A DNA stretch of 64,000 nucleotides, taken from contig NZ_CP041970.1 in the NCBI RefSeq assembly GCF_009884975.1, forward strand, positions 1,984,001 through 2,048,000, written 5' to 3'. This stretch comes from Acinetobacter dispersus (lineage in GTDB: Bacteria > Pseudomonadota > Gammaproteobacteria > Pseudomonadales > Moraxellaceae). Position 1 is the first letter of the stretch. Every line of letters starts with the position of its first letter. Positions 47,368-55,956 of the stretch are shown one piece after another. The position numbers were made by a program, and so were the translations under genes. The notes beneath the pieces were generated by a model. It saw only the letters and a program-made list of their open reading frames with translations, made no database searches and was not told the origin of the DNA.

Positions 47368-47938
47368 CATATTCCCTCCTCGCCTTATATTAAAACTCAG
47401 CTCTAAAAAGCTCTCAGTTCAATCAAATATATAATTTCTTCAAAACCCTTTATTAGAGATTTCCTTAAACGGGCTAACTTAAAAAGTCCAAATCGAGTCC
47501 CTTTATTTCAATATCCCTTCTTGCTTTCTAAGCACAGCAACCATATGAACAATCCTTTCAAACAATGACTTCTACGTTACGAAGTAACATAAACAAAGCT
47601 CAGCTATAAAATTTAATTTATAAAATCAAAAAGATATAAAATATTTTTAAAAATAAGTTTTCAATCTAGTCTCAATTTAGTATACATATGTATATACAAG
47701 TAAACACATCTCAATCTTTCATTATCATTCTTTTCTGAATTTTTATGGAAAAAGTGTATGTGCTGTAGACCAACAATGCCGAGATCAAAGTAGGTATATA
47801 AAGAAACTGTGTTTTATACACCAGCGTAGGAAATAAAACCTTCCTATAGTGAAGAGCGAGGGAAATGCTTTTCTTGAGTAACATCAAAAAGAAATGCATC
47901 TGTTTTCAAACATGAAAGCAACGTATCAGGACGAAACG
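47368..47938. promoter_or_regulatory. Long promoter/leader region of the lyase gene
   Basis: About 570 AT-rich bases without a believable gene. It holds the TGTATATACA palindrome (separate entry) and, after it, about 240 bases of leader. A 62-codon minus-strand frame (47711-47899) has no ribosome-binding site or family resemblance and is not accepted. Confidence 0.4.
47681..47700. promoter_or_regulatory. HutC-like operator before the lyase gene
   Basis: TGTATATACA (47689-47698) is a perfect palindrome of the TGTA-N2-TACA type bound by the GntR-family repressor HutC of histidine-utilisation operons. It overlaps a second palindrome TATACATATGTATA (47681-47694). The same 10-mer, with matching flank (CAA then TAAA), is found in front of the BCCT gene. 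Confidence 0.55.
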
Positions 47939-49459
47939 ATGACCATTCAATTAGGCGACAAAATTGATATAGAGACCTTTATTCAAATTGCACGCTTTAA
48001 ATCTCAACTTGAATTCTCAGAACACTATGTTGCTCGGGTAAAAAAATCACGGGCCGTTCTTGAAGATATGATGTCAAGTGATGAACCGATGTACGGGATT
48101 ACCACAGGCTTTGGTGCCCTATGTTCAGAAAAAATCTCGCAACAACAAACCGCAGAATTACAAGAAAATTTAATTTTATCTCATGCCGTTTCTGTTGGTG
48201 AACCACTAAACGAAGAACAAGCACGCGCCTGTATGCTGATGATTCTACAAAACCTAGGTCAAGGTTATAGCGGTGTACGTTTTGAAGTACTCGAGAGAAT
48301 CCGTCAATTTTTAAACCTAAATTTAGTTCCGTGGATGCCACGAGAAGGCTCGGTTGGTTACTTGGCACCAGAAGCTCATTTAGCACTGACGCTCACTGGA
48401 CGTGGTCAGCTTTACTACCAAGGAGAATTACGTGTAACCCGAGACGTCTTTGCTACGGAAAATATCCCTCCACTACAGTTGCAAGCAAAAGAAGGCTTAG
48501 CCTTAATCTCAGGTACCACCTCGACTACCGCCCTTGCCAGTTTAGCTTTATATGATCTGCAAAATGCGGCCAAGTCCGCGGATATTATCGCAGCTCTCAG
48601 TCTCGAATCACTCGATGGAATCCTTATTGCCTTTGATGAACGCGTGATGAAGGTTCGCCCTCATCCTGAGCAGGCACAAACGGCATCGAATATTCGACGG
48701 TTACTAAAAGATTCGGAACTGGCCCTACTTAAACATCCAACCAAATTACAAGATGCACTCTCACTCAGATGTATCCCACAACTGCATGGTGCTGCAAAGA
48801 AAGTTCTGAATGATGCACTGATCACGATTGAAATTGAAATGAACTCATGTTGCGATAATCCTATCGTTTGGCATGATCAAAATCAGCAAGAAATCATTTC
48901 AGCTTGTAATCCAGACTCATCTTATGTGGGTTTAGCGATGGATACAGCAGCAATTGCGGCCACAAATTTAGCCAAAATGTCTGAACGCAGGAATAATCGT
49001 TTGATTGACGGCAGCTTATCTGGGTTTTCTTATTTTCTGATCCGACAGCCTGGATTGAACTCAGGACTCATGATTCCACAATATACACAAGCTGCGCTTT
49101 TGAATGACATGCGCATCTTATCCCACCCTGCAACCATTGATAACACCCCGACTTGTGGCAATCAAGAAGACTATGTGGCAATGGGCTATAATGCCTCAAA
49201 AAAGGCAATATCCATTGCCGACAAACTAGAATACATTCTGGCCATTGAGCTGTTATCTGGATATTACGCACATCAATTTCTAGCAAAAGATAAGAAACGA
49301 AGTCCTGCGATGCAGACAATTATCTATGCATTAGAGCAACGTATCAAAATCTCAGACCAAGATACTTATCTCTATAGCTTTATCAATGAAATCAAAGGAA
49401 TGATTCACGATGGTACGCTTTTAAACATCATTGAAGATAAAATTGAAAAGTTAGATTAA
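47939..49459 (+). CDS. HAL/PAL-fold lyase lacking the MIO triad; candidate ergothionase or histidine-betaine lyase
   Basis: A 506-residue member of the histidine/phenylalanine ammonia-lyase superfamily: YGITTGFG (52-59, catalytic Tyr), SHAVSVGEPL, SGTTSTTALA, SERRNNRLID, GLNSGLMIPQ, NQEDYVAMG. Typical members have GSVGASGDLAPLAH, in which Ala-Ser-Gly cyclises to MIO. Here residues 137-147 read GSVGYLAPEAH, so the triad is deleted cleanly. Ergothionase is a known member of this fold that works without MIO because trimethylamine leaves easily. With a BCCT transporter gene next door, a trimethylammonium histidine is the likely substrate. The ATG at 47939 is chosen for AGGA seven bases upstream; an earlier in-frame ATG is at 47894. 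Confidence 0.8.
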   Translation: MTIQLGDKIDIETFIQIARFKSQLEFSEHYVARVKKSRAVLEDMMSSDEPMYGITTGFGALCSEKISQQQTAELQENLILSHAVSVGEPLNEEQARACMLMILQNLGQGYSGVRFEVLERIRQFLNLNLVPWMPREGSVGYLAPEAHLALTLTGRGQLYYQGELRVTRDVFATENIPPLQLQAKEGLALISGTTSTTALASLALYDLQNAAKSADIIAALSLESLDGILIAFDERVMKVRPHPEQAQTASNIRRLLKDSELALLKHPTKLQDALSLRCIPQLHGAAKKVLNDALITIEIEMNSCCDNPIVWHDQNQQEIISACNPDSSYVGLAMDTAAIAATNLAKMSERRNNRLIDGSLSGFSYFLIRQPGLNSGLMIPQYTQAALLNDMRILSHPATIDNTPTCGNQEDYVAMGYNASKKAISIADKLEYILAIELLSGYYAHQFLAKDKKRSPAMQTIIYALEQRIKISDQDTYLYSFINEIKGMIHDGTLLNIIEDKIEKLD

Positions 49460-49467
49460 ATCATCAT

Positions 49468-49502
49468 TACTTTTAAATTCGATAAATTTAAAAGTATTTT
49501 TT
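49468..49502 (+). terminator. Terminator of the lyase gene
   Basis: TACTTTTAAATT (49468-49479) pairs perfectly with AATTTAAAAGTA (49485-49496), followed by six T. It ends the lyase transcript before the BCCT promoter. Confidence 0.8.
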
Positions 49503-49641
49503 ACTCTATTTTCAATCTTAGTTTTAAGATCAAAACTCATTTCATCAATATCCAGTTATTCAATTAACAGGGATAAAATTTCACTCGCCCATATTCTTTT
49601 AATCTCATTAAAAAACATGGGGTTAAAATAAAAACTTTAGT

Positions 49642-49651
49642 TGTATATACA
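49642..49651. promoter_or_regulatory. HutC-like operator before the BCCT gene
   Basis: TGTATATACA, identical to 47689-47698. Read on the minus strand the following bases AACTAAAG match AAGTAAAC of the first site at 6 of 8 positions. It is 105 bases before the transporter start. Confidence 0.55.
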
Positions 49652-49755
49652 TGCTAAAGCATGTAATGTTTATTCCGAACAAAAAACAAACGCCACATGG
49701 ATGTACACGTGGCAGGTCATGAGCTTATTCCCACCGAATACATAAGGATGAGTAT

Positions 49756-51312
49756 ATGGAAGGTGTTTCGAAACAGGTAAAAACCGTACGCTGGGGTGTC
49801 TTTGTTCCCTTATTTTTATTAATGTCTTCAGCTGTTGTTTTAGGCATTTCACATAGCGAATCATTAATTAATCTGACCAAAGATTTCTTTAACTGGTCTC
49901 TGCAAAACTTTGGTTGGTTATATCAATGGGTCTCCATGATTTCGCTCATCTTGGTCGGAATTTTATTGGTATCTCGCTATGGACATATCCGTATCGGGGG
50001 AAAAGATGCCAAAGCAAGCACCAGTTTTGGTCGATGGTTTGCCATGGCGCTCAGCAGTGGTGTTGCAACAGGTTTAATTACCTATGGGGTGAATGAACCG
50101 ATTATCTATTTTGGTAATGTCTACGGAGAGCTGAACCAAGTTGGAGTAGAGCCATTGACACACAGTGCTGCAATTTGGAGTCTGGGCCGTGTCTTTTACA
50201 ATTGGGGCTTTATCCCCTACTCCATGTATACCCTCTCTGGTTTAATTGCTGCTTATATGTATTACAACAAGAAAAAAGGCTTGTCTGTTGCAGCAACTTT
50301 GGAACCTTTACTTGGGAAATACGCACAGAATCGAATTATTGCAGATATTATTGATGTCCTTGCAACCATGGCAATCGTTCTAAGCTTAGCATCGGGCCTA
50401 GGTACTGGTTTGACTGTCGTGGTCACAGGTCTAAAAGTCGCTTATGGTTATCACGCCACTACGATTTTATGGGTACTATTAGGTGCATTAACCACCTTCT
50501 TATTCACCTTCTCATCTTATTTAGGTTTAGACAAAGGCTTTAAAATTCTAGCGAGTATTAAATCGAAAGTTTTATATTTCTTGCTGATTTTATTATTCCT
50601 TACTGGCCCAACCTTTTACATCCTGAGATCATCTACTGCGGGTATGGCAATTTGGCTGGATAATTTCTTCCTTTGGGGTCTAGATCCAATTGATATTGGT
50701 GGTCCAGCCTTAACCCAATGGTGGACGCTGTTTGACTGGGCGGTTTGGGTGGCTTATGCACCATTGATGGGAATGTTCTTGGCGCTGATCGCATACGGTC
50801 GTACCTTAAAAGAGTTCATTATCGTGAACTGGATTATGCCTTCTTGCTTTGCCCTCGTCTGGTTTTCAGTTTGGGGAGGCACATCGCTTTATTTACAGCA
50901 AAGCGGTGTATTGGATTTAGTCCAAATCATTAAGGATAACGGTGCAGTGTCTGGCCTATGGGCGTTCTTACAGCATCTTCCATTTAAATTAGGTATCGTC
51001 ATCGTACCGCTGATTCTGGTTTTAACCCTGTTTTCTTCCGCCGTTGCTGCAAACAGTATCACGACCACAATCGCAGGTATGTGTAGCAAAAATGTCCCGA
51101 TTGGTGAAGAAGCCCCTTCCTATCAACGTATTATCTGGGGTGTTCTCATTGGTTCAATTGCCATCATCATGAGTGCCTTTGGTGGCGGTGGCCAAGGCAT
51201 TGATGGGATTAAATATTTAGCCGTTTGTGGCGGCTTCTGTGTCCTGTTTATCTTTATGCTGCAGCTACTCTCAATTATTAAAACCTTTTTCTACGACAAA
51301 CCTGTCGAATAG
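49756..51312 (+). CDS. BCCT family transporter (betaine/carnitine/choline type)
   Basis: A 518-residue, 12-helix BCCT carrier. Family signatures are SSGVATGLITYGVNEPIIYF (TM1-2 region), the tryptophan-rich WSLGRVFYNWGFIPYSMYTL stretch, LASGLGTGLTVVV, and WWTLFDWAVWVAYAPLMGMF followed by YGRTLKEF. BCCT proteins move quaternary ammonium compounds such as glycine betaine, carnitine, choline and ergothioneine-like betaines. AAGGA precedes the ATG. It has its own promoter with the HutC-like site and is followed by a porin gene, making an uptake route for the lyase substrate. Confidence 0.88.
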   Translation: MEGVSKQVKTVRWGVFVPLFLLMSSAVVLGISHSESLINLTKDFFNWSLQNFGWLYQWVSMISLILVGILLVSRYGHIRIGGKDAKASTSFGRWFAMALSSGVATGLITYGVNEPIIYFGNVYGELNQVGVEPLTHSAAIWSLGRVFYNWGFIPYSMYTLSGLIAAYMYYNKKKGLSVAATLEPLLGKYAQNRIIADIIDVLATMAIVLSLASGLGTGLTVVVTGLKVAYGYHATTILWVLLGALTTFLFTFSSYLGLDKGFKILASIKSKVLYFLLILLFLTGPTFYILRSSTAGMAIWLDNFFLWGLDPIDIGGPALTQWWTLFDWAVWVAYAPLMGMFLALIAYGRTLKEFIIVNWIMPSCFALVWFSVWGGTSLYLQQSGVLDLVQIIKDNGAVSGLWAFLQHLPFKLGIVIVPLILVLTLFSSAVAANSITTTIAGMCSKNVPIGEEAPSYQRIIWGVLIGSIAIIMSAFGGGGQGIDGIKYLAVCGGFCVLFIFMLQLLSIIKTFFYDKPVE

Positions 51313-51450
51313 GTGTTATTTCCTCCCGATTAAACAGGATTTGATCGGGACAACTCTCTTTATATTCAAGAACTAATTTAAAACACTCGATTTCTCGAGG
51401 GAATAAGTCTTGCCGTTGGAAGGCAGATCAAACTAGTTTAAGGACGAAAT

Positions 51451-52692
51451 ATGCAAAATTTTTTAAATAACTCATCCTTGATGCGATGGACTGTATCGAC
51501 TCAAACATTTCAATCACAGACCATTTCAGCCATTATTTTGTTCAGTGCCAGCATGCTTTTCAGTGCTGCAAGTTCTGCAGATGAAACAATGAATACCATG
51601 CAAGCCTCCCAAAATCGTGTAGACCTTGGTGGAGCTGTCCGTATGCGCTTGGATTACGATCCCGACCGAGATATCCGTAAGTTAAGTTTTGATACGGCGA
51701 TCGTGAATCTCGATTTTTATTATGACCAACTATCAGGTCACATCGAGCATCGTGTTTTGGGTGGTGCGTATCCTTATGATTATACAGATCATATTGGTGA
51801 TGTTAACTTCACTAAAAAAGCCTATCTTGAGTATGCAGTAAATCCCCAGCAATCAATTCAAGTCGGTTTAAATCAAGTTCCGATTGGTTTTCAGCTCTAT
51901 TACACCAGTACAGTCATTGAGTCGATGGCTTATATCGCAGGAATTGAAGACTTATATCGCTTAGGTGCAAAATATAATTATAAAAAAGACAATCATGAAA
52001 TTTATGCGGCTTACTACGCCGCCAACCCGTGGAAAGGCAAAGGGACAAGCCAAGGAGCATATTATTCTAATCAGCTTATTCCTGCCGATGAAAATCTCGA
52101 GAATGGCACGCACTATAAAGAGCAAGATGCCGTTGCTTTACAATACAACTATACTCAAAATAATGACAGTTGGTCAGCAAACTATGGGATCTCTGCATAC
52201 TATGCTCAGTTAAAGTCAAAACTAAAAGAGGATAAAGAAGGTCATCGTGGCGTCTACGCACTGCATTATGGGCTAAATAAAGATCGTCTAGGGCTTAAAT
52301 TTATCAGTATATTCAATCAGATTGATACTCCCTATGATCAGACGACTTTCGGCTCTTATGATGGAACTTTTAATATCGCCAATAAAGGCATGCTCTACAG
52401 CTTAGATCTCAACTATAAGATTCCAGAATTTAATGTAAGGGATATTAATGATTTCAATGTGTATCTGCATTACAGCCGATACGATAAAGCAAAAAATGCA
52501 TTTTTAGACTCAGAGCAGTTCGTACTAGGTTCCGCATTTACCTACAAGAAGAATGTTTATATTGCTGCTGAATGGTTATTTGGAAAAAATAATCCTTATA
52601 TCGGTGGTAGTAGTTATGGACAAAGTCTTGCTGCAGGTGGAAGTAATCAATGGGAAAATCAAGTCAACGTTAATATTGGCTATTATTTTTAA
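51451..52692 (+). CDS. Outer-membrane beta-barrel porin
   Basis: A 413-residue protein with a signal peptide (hydrophobic ISAIILFSASMLFSAAS, cleavage near SSA-DE) and alternating-strand barrel sequence ending in the outer-membrane aromatic residue F (NIGYYF). Aspartate/tyrosine-rich strands resemble substrate-selective porins of the OprO/DcaP type rather than general porins. AAGGACGAAAT before the ATG is a good ribosome-binding site. It follows the BCCT gene by 138 bases with only a weak hairpin between, so co-transcription is likely. It probably admits the betaine substrate. Confidence 0.75.
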   Translation: MQNFLNNSSLMRWTVSTQTFQSQTISAIILFSASMLFSAASSADETMNTMQASQNRVDLGGAVRMRLDYDPDRDIRKLSFDTAIVNLDFYYDQLSGHIEHRVLGGAYPYDYTDHIGDVNFTKKAYLEYAVNPQQSIQVGLNQVPIGFQLYYTSTVIESMAYIAGIEDLYRLGAKYNYKKDNHEIYAAYYAANPWKGKGTSQGAYYSNQLIPADENLENGTHYKEQDAVALQYNYTQNNDSWSANYGISAYYAQLKSKLKEDKEGHRGVYALHYGLNKDRLGLKFISIFNQIDTPYDQTTFGSYDGTFNIANKGMLYSLDLNYKIPEFNVRDINDFNVYLHYSRYDKAKNAFLDSEQFVLGSAFTYKKNVYIAAEWLFGKNNPYIGGSSYGQSLAAGGSNQWENQVNVNIGYYF

Positions 52693-52744
52693 GCTCTAGC
52701 TAGTTGAAATAAATAATATTTTAAATACTTAAATTTCGGCATAA

Positions 52745-52776
52745 AAAAGCCCTGAAACTTTCATTTCAGGGCTTTT
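52745..52776 (+). terminator. Terminator after the porin gene
   Basis: AAAAGCCCTGAAA (52745-52757) pairs perfectly with TTTCAGGGCTTTT (52764-52776). It sits five bases before the left copy of the diverged repeat. Confidence 0.85.
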
Positions 52777-52781
52777 CGAAT

Positions 52782-52885
52782 TTTGGTGGAGATGGCGTCA
52801 ATTGAACCAGATCAATAACATTATGTTTTATCTATATTTTATTTTCATACAACTTTAATTTACCCAATCTTGACCCTGTGGCCTT
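52782..52885 (+). repeat. Left copy of a diverged ~100-bp direct repeat with tRNA/tmRNA-like edge
   Basis: This segment aligns with 58313-58415 in the same orientation, about three quarters identical by eye, including ATTTTATTTT-ATACAACT and CAATCTTG blocks. Its left edge TGGTGGAGATGGCG is the reverse complement of a typical tRNA or tmRNA 3' end (CGCCATCTCCACCA), a common integrase attachment target. It is interpreted as an old attachment scar. Confidence 0.5.
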
Positions 52886-53496
52886 CTGAATATTCTTTGC
52901 ATGGGGCAAGTCGAGGGTACCTCAATTATACTCTTATCTTCTCTCATCTATATAGAGCTACTCAATAATATCCAAGCCCCCCACTCAAAGTTGGTATTGC
53001 CATATACTTTGTCGTGCTGACAAAGCGTGAATGCTGTTAAGACCTATGGGTATAAAGATGAATAGCCAAATTCATCTAGCTCATTCAAGTTGATGCAAGG
53101 CCAACCATAAGGCATAAAAGCCCTCCTTTCTTCTGCCAATAGACACAGATTAGCAGCTGATAATAGATGTTGTTCAATGCTCTTTTATCCGACGGCAAAT
53201 TTCTCTATTGCCTAGGCAGATTAATCTGCCTGTTTGTCGGTCAAAATAGACTGTACTCTGCCCATAAATTTAGTTCAGGATCATTAAAAATGAGTATTCG
53301 TGCTACTGAGTCTTCTTGCAGTACAACAGACGAGTAACGTTAACACATCAAATAGTTCTCAACTTTAACTCTGCTTTCATCAAAACTTATCTACTATTCA
53401 TCTTAATATCTATTCTAATATAAGAAATCGGTTCTTCATATTTGTACTAGAATAAAATAAATGTAATATATTAAACAAATAAGTTGAGTATATTAC
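52886..53496. other. Long non-coding stretch before chrB with a branched self-complementary element
   Basis: No gene is visible in about 610 bases. At 53189-53240 three stems nest as a three-way junction: CCGAC/GTCGG closing, GGCAA/TTGCC, and AGGCAGA/TCTGCCT with a TTAA loop. The remainder may be decayed mobile DNA plus the chrB promoter; no transposase fragment was recognised. Confidence 0.4.
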
Positions 53497-54417
53497 ATGA
53501 AAATATCTTTACTCATATCCTCATTGCCAACGCAGAACACAACAACTCGTATGAGAGTCTGGCGATCTCTCAAAGCAAGCGGCGCAGCAATTCTAAGAGA
53601 TGGCGTCTATTTGCTCCCTATTACTCATAGTGCAAAGTTTGAACCTATTGCTAATGATGTTATTTCAGAACAAGGAACTGCTTATATCTTTCATGCAGAG
53701 CAACCCTTAAATCTTGAGCTTGCTCCTTTTTTCAGTCGGAAAGAAGAATACGATGCGCTCTATAAACAACTGTCTGAATTAAGAGATCGGCAGACCAAAG
53801 ATGAAAAGAAAGAGCTGCTCAAGCAAATCCGGAAATTAAGAAAAAGTATCGATGCGCTTGTAGAAATTGACTATTACCCCGATGAGACTCAAGCACAGGT
53901 TTTAAATGAGCTTTCCTTTTTAGAACTTTCAATTGCACGTCTTGGTGAAGTGAATGAGCCTCAAGCAATACAAGCTCACATTCAACTTCTAGATAAAGCT
54001 AGTTATCAAAATAGAATTTGGGCAACTCGTAAAAGACCTTGGATTGATCGCTTAGCCTCTGCATGGCTAATAAAGACATTTATTGATACCTCACCTACAT
54101 TCATTTGGTTAGAAACACCAAGTGACTGCCCAAAAGAAGCATTTGGATTCGATTTTGATGGTGCAACTTTCAGTCATATCAATCATTGGGTGACCTTCGA
54201 AGTTCTTTTACATAGTTTTGATCTAGAAACACCCGCATTAAAGAAAATCGCTGAAATTGTTCATTACCTAGATGTAGGTGGAATTGAGCCTCCCGAAGCG
54301 ATCGGTATTGAAAAAGTTATTCAAGGAATTCGAAGTCAGATAAGTGACGATGATCAATTATTTGCATTATCGAATCACATTTTCGATGGCTTATATGCCA
54401 ACCTATCAAGAGAATAA
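53497..54417 (+). CDS. chrB: ChrB, chromate resistance protein
   Basis: A 306-residue protein: an N-terminal regulator-like domain (TRMRVWRSLKASGAAILRDGVYLLP), a charged helical middle (about 85-125, likely coiled coil) and the C-terminal ChrB domain (IWATRKRPWIDRLASAWLIKTFID; ATFSHINHWVTFEVLL). ChrB senses chromate and is needed for inducible chromate resistance. It is two bases upstream of chrA, in one operon. Confidence 0.88.
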   Translation: MKISLLISSLPTQNTTTRMRVWRSLKASGAAILRDGVYLLPITHSAKFEPIANDVISEQGTAYIFHAEQPLNLELAPFFSRKEEYDALYKQLSELRDRQTKDEKKELLKQIRKLRKSIDALVEIDYYPDETQAQVLNELSFLELSIARLGEVNEPQAIQAHIQLLDKASYQNRIWATRKRPWIDRLASAWLIKTFIDTSPTFIWLETPSDCPKEAFGFDFDGATFSHINHWVTFEVLLHSFDLETPALKKIAEIVHYLDVGGIEPPEAIGIEKVIQGIRSQISDDDQLFALSNHIFDGLYANLSRE

Positions 54418-54419
54418 TT

Positions 54420-55772
54420 ATGGAACAAGAACAAGCCGCTGCACCCGATGAGCCAGCACAGCCAGTTCATTTTTGGCAAGCCTTCTTATTTTGGCTTAAA
54501 TTGGGATTTATTAGTTTTGGTGGACCAGCGGGGCAAATCGCTGTCATGCACCAAGAGCTTGTTGAACAAAAACGTTGGATTTCTGAAAAACGTTTCTTAC
54601 ATGCTCTCAACTACTGCATGTTATTACCCGGACCTGAAGCTCAACAATTAGCAACCTACATAGGTTGGTTAATGCATAGGACTATAGGTGGTATTGTTGC
54701 GGGTGTCTTATTCGTTTTACCCTCTTTATTTATCCTGATCGCGCTCTCATGGGTCTATGTAAAGTTTGGTGATGTTCCTATTATTGCTGGGCTCTTTTAT
54801 GGAATTAAACCTGCTGTAGTTGCTATTGTCTTTCATGCAACTTACCGAATTGGCAGCCGATCATTAAAGAATAAATTTTTATGGGCAATTGCTGCACTTG
54901 CATTCGTTGCTATCTTTTTCTTTAACCTTCCGTTTCCCTTAATTGTTCTAAGCGCTGCAATCATTGGATACTTGGCAAGTAAAAAATATCCAAGCTTTTT
55001 TACGGGTGGAGGTTCACATCAGCAAGGTAAAAAAGATTATGGCCCAGCACTAATTGATGATGATACTCCAACCCCAGAACATGCCATATTTAGTTGGAAG
55101 CACTTTGGAAAAATTTTATTTATCGGTGCAATTTTATGGTTTACACCCATTATAGGTTTGACTCTTACCTTCGGATGGGATCATGCCTATACACAAATGG
55201 CTTGGTTCTTCACGAAGGCTGCACTGTTAACATTTGGTGGGGCTTATGCAGTATTACCTTACGTGTATCAAGGTGCTGTAAATTTTTATGGTTGGTTGAG
55301 TCCAACACAAATGATCGATGGTTTAGCACTAGGTGAAAGTACCCCTGGCCCACTGATTATGGTGGTTGCATTTGTCGGATTTCTAGGTGGCTTTAATCAT
55401 GCATTATTAGGAAGTGATCATGTATTTTTAGCAGGCGCCTTAGGTGCTGTCATTGTTACTTGGTTTACGTTTCTATTCTCTTTCATTTTCATTCTAGCTG
55501 GTGCCCCAGTGATTGAATCAACTCATAATGAGTTGAAATTTACTGCACCATTAACAGCAATCACTGCAGCTGTAGTGGGGGTAATTTTAAATCTTGCACT
55601 TTTCTTCAGCTATCATGTTTTATGGCCAAATGGATTCAATCATCCTTTCAACTTTGAAGCTGCATTCATTGCAATTGGAGCATTTGTTGCCTTATTCCAT
55701 TTTGAAGTCAAAGTCATGTATGTGATTTTTGCTTCTGCATTCTGTGGCTTGATTTTATATATAGGTGCATAA
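54420..55772 (+). CDS. chrA: ChrA, chromate efflux transporter
   Basis: A 450-residue membrane protein of the long ChrA type, made of two homologous halves. The first is FWLKLGFISFGGPAGQIAVM with LPGPEAQQLATYIGW; the second is FFTKAALLTFGGAYAVLPYV with GESTPGPLIMVVAFVGF. These FGGP and PGP motifs define the CHR family, which exports chromate from the cytoplasm. It forms a two-gene operon with chrB and is followed by a strong hairpin. Confidence 0.92.
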   Translation: MEQEQAAAPDEPAQPVHFWQAFLFWLKLGFISFGGPAGQIAVMHQELVEQKRWISEKRFLHALNYCMLLPGPEAQQLATYIGWLMHRTIGGIVAGVLFVLPSLFILIALSWVYVKFGDVPIIAGLFYGIKPAVVAIVFHATYRIGSRSLKNKFLWAIAALAFVAIFFFNLPFPLIVLSAAIIGYLASKKYPSFFTGGGSHQQGKKDYGPALIDDDTPTPEHAIFSWKHFGKILFIGAILWFTPIIGLTLTFGWDHAYTQMAWFFTKAALLTFGGAYAVLPYVYQGAVNFYGWLSPTQMIDGLALGESTPGPLIMVVAFVGFLGGFNHALLGSDHVFLAGALGAVIVTWFTFLFSFIFILAGAPVIESTHNELKFTAPLTAITAAVVGVILNLALFFSYHVLWPNGFNHPFNFEAAFIAIGAFVALFHFEVKVMYVIFASAFCGLILYIGA

Positions 55773-55793
55773 GCTCAGTGTTTTAGCGTTCAA

Positions 55794-55822
55794 AAGAAAA
55801 GGAAGCTTAGCTTCCTTTTCTT
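55794..55822. terminator. Bidirectional terminator between chrA and the YHYH remnant
   Basis: AAGAAAAGGAAGC (55794-55806) pairs perfectly with GCTTCCTTTTCTT (55810-55822) over a TTA loop. T-rich on either strand, so it can stop both chrBA and the leftward tetR transcript. Confidence 0.8.
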
Positions 55823-55828
55823 ATACCA

Positions 55829-55955
55829 TTAGTGGCAGTGACGATCCCCTGTCTTGCTGTTCGTATGGCAGCCTGAAGAATCAGTACCACCTGAATGAGC
55901 AAAAGCATTTGTTACCGAAATGCCCCATTAAACATACTAAAATTAGTTTCTTCAT
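55829..55955 (-). pseudogene. Frameshifted small secreted YHYH-type protein
   Basis: From the ATG at 55955 the first 11 codons give a signal-like MKKLILVCLMG. The frame then breaks at a run of four C (55923-55926 on the plus strand, GGGG in the gene). Removing one base continues as ISVTNAFAHSGGTDSSGCHT then NSKTGDRHCH and a stop at 55829. That is a complete 41-residue periplasmic protein with the SGGTDSSGCH...GDRHCH motif of YHYH-domain peptides, probably metal-binding. The extra base is either a real mutation or a sequencing indel. It starts directly after the TetR stop. Confidence 0.6.
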
Positions 55956-55956
55956 A

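Noticed and set aside
47711..47899. 62-codon minus-strand frame upstream of the lyase
   Set aside because: Composition-driven frame in the AT-rich leader, without ribosome-binding site or recognisable domain.
51324..51350. Terminator between BCCT and porin genes (TCCCGAT/ATCGGGA)
   Set aside because: The stem is only seven pairs with a 13-base loop and no T run; read-through to the porin is more likely.
52782..52800. A tRNA or tmRNA gene
   Set aside because: Only a short 3'-end-like piece is present; there is no acceptor partner, anticodon arm or T-arm complement.
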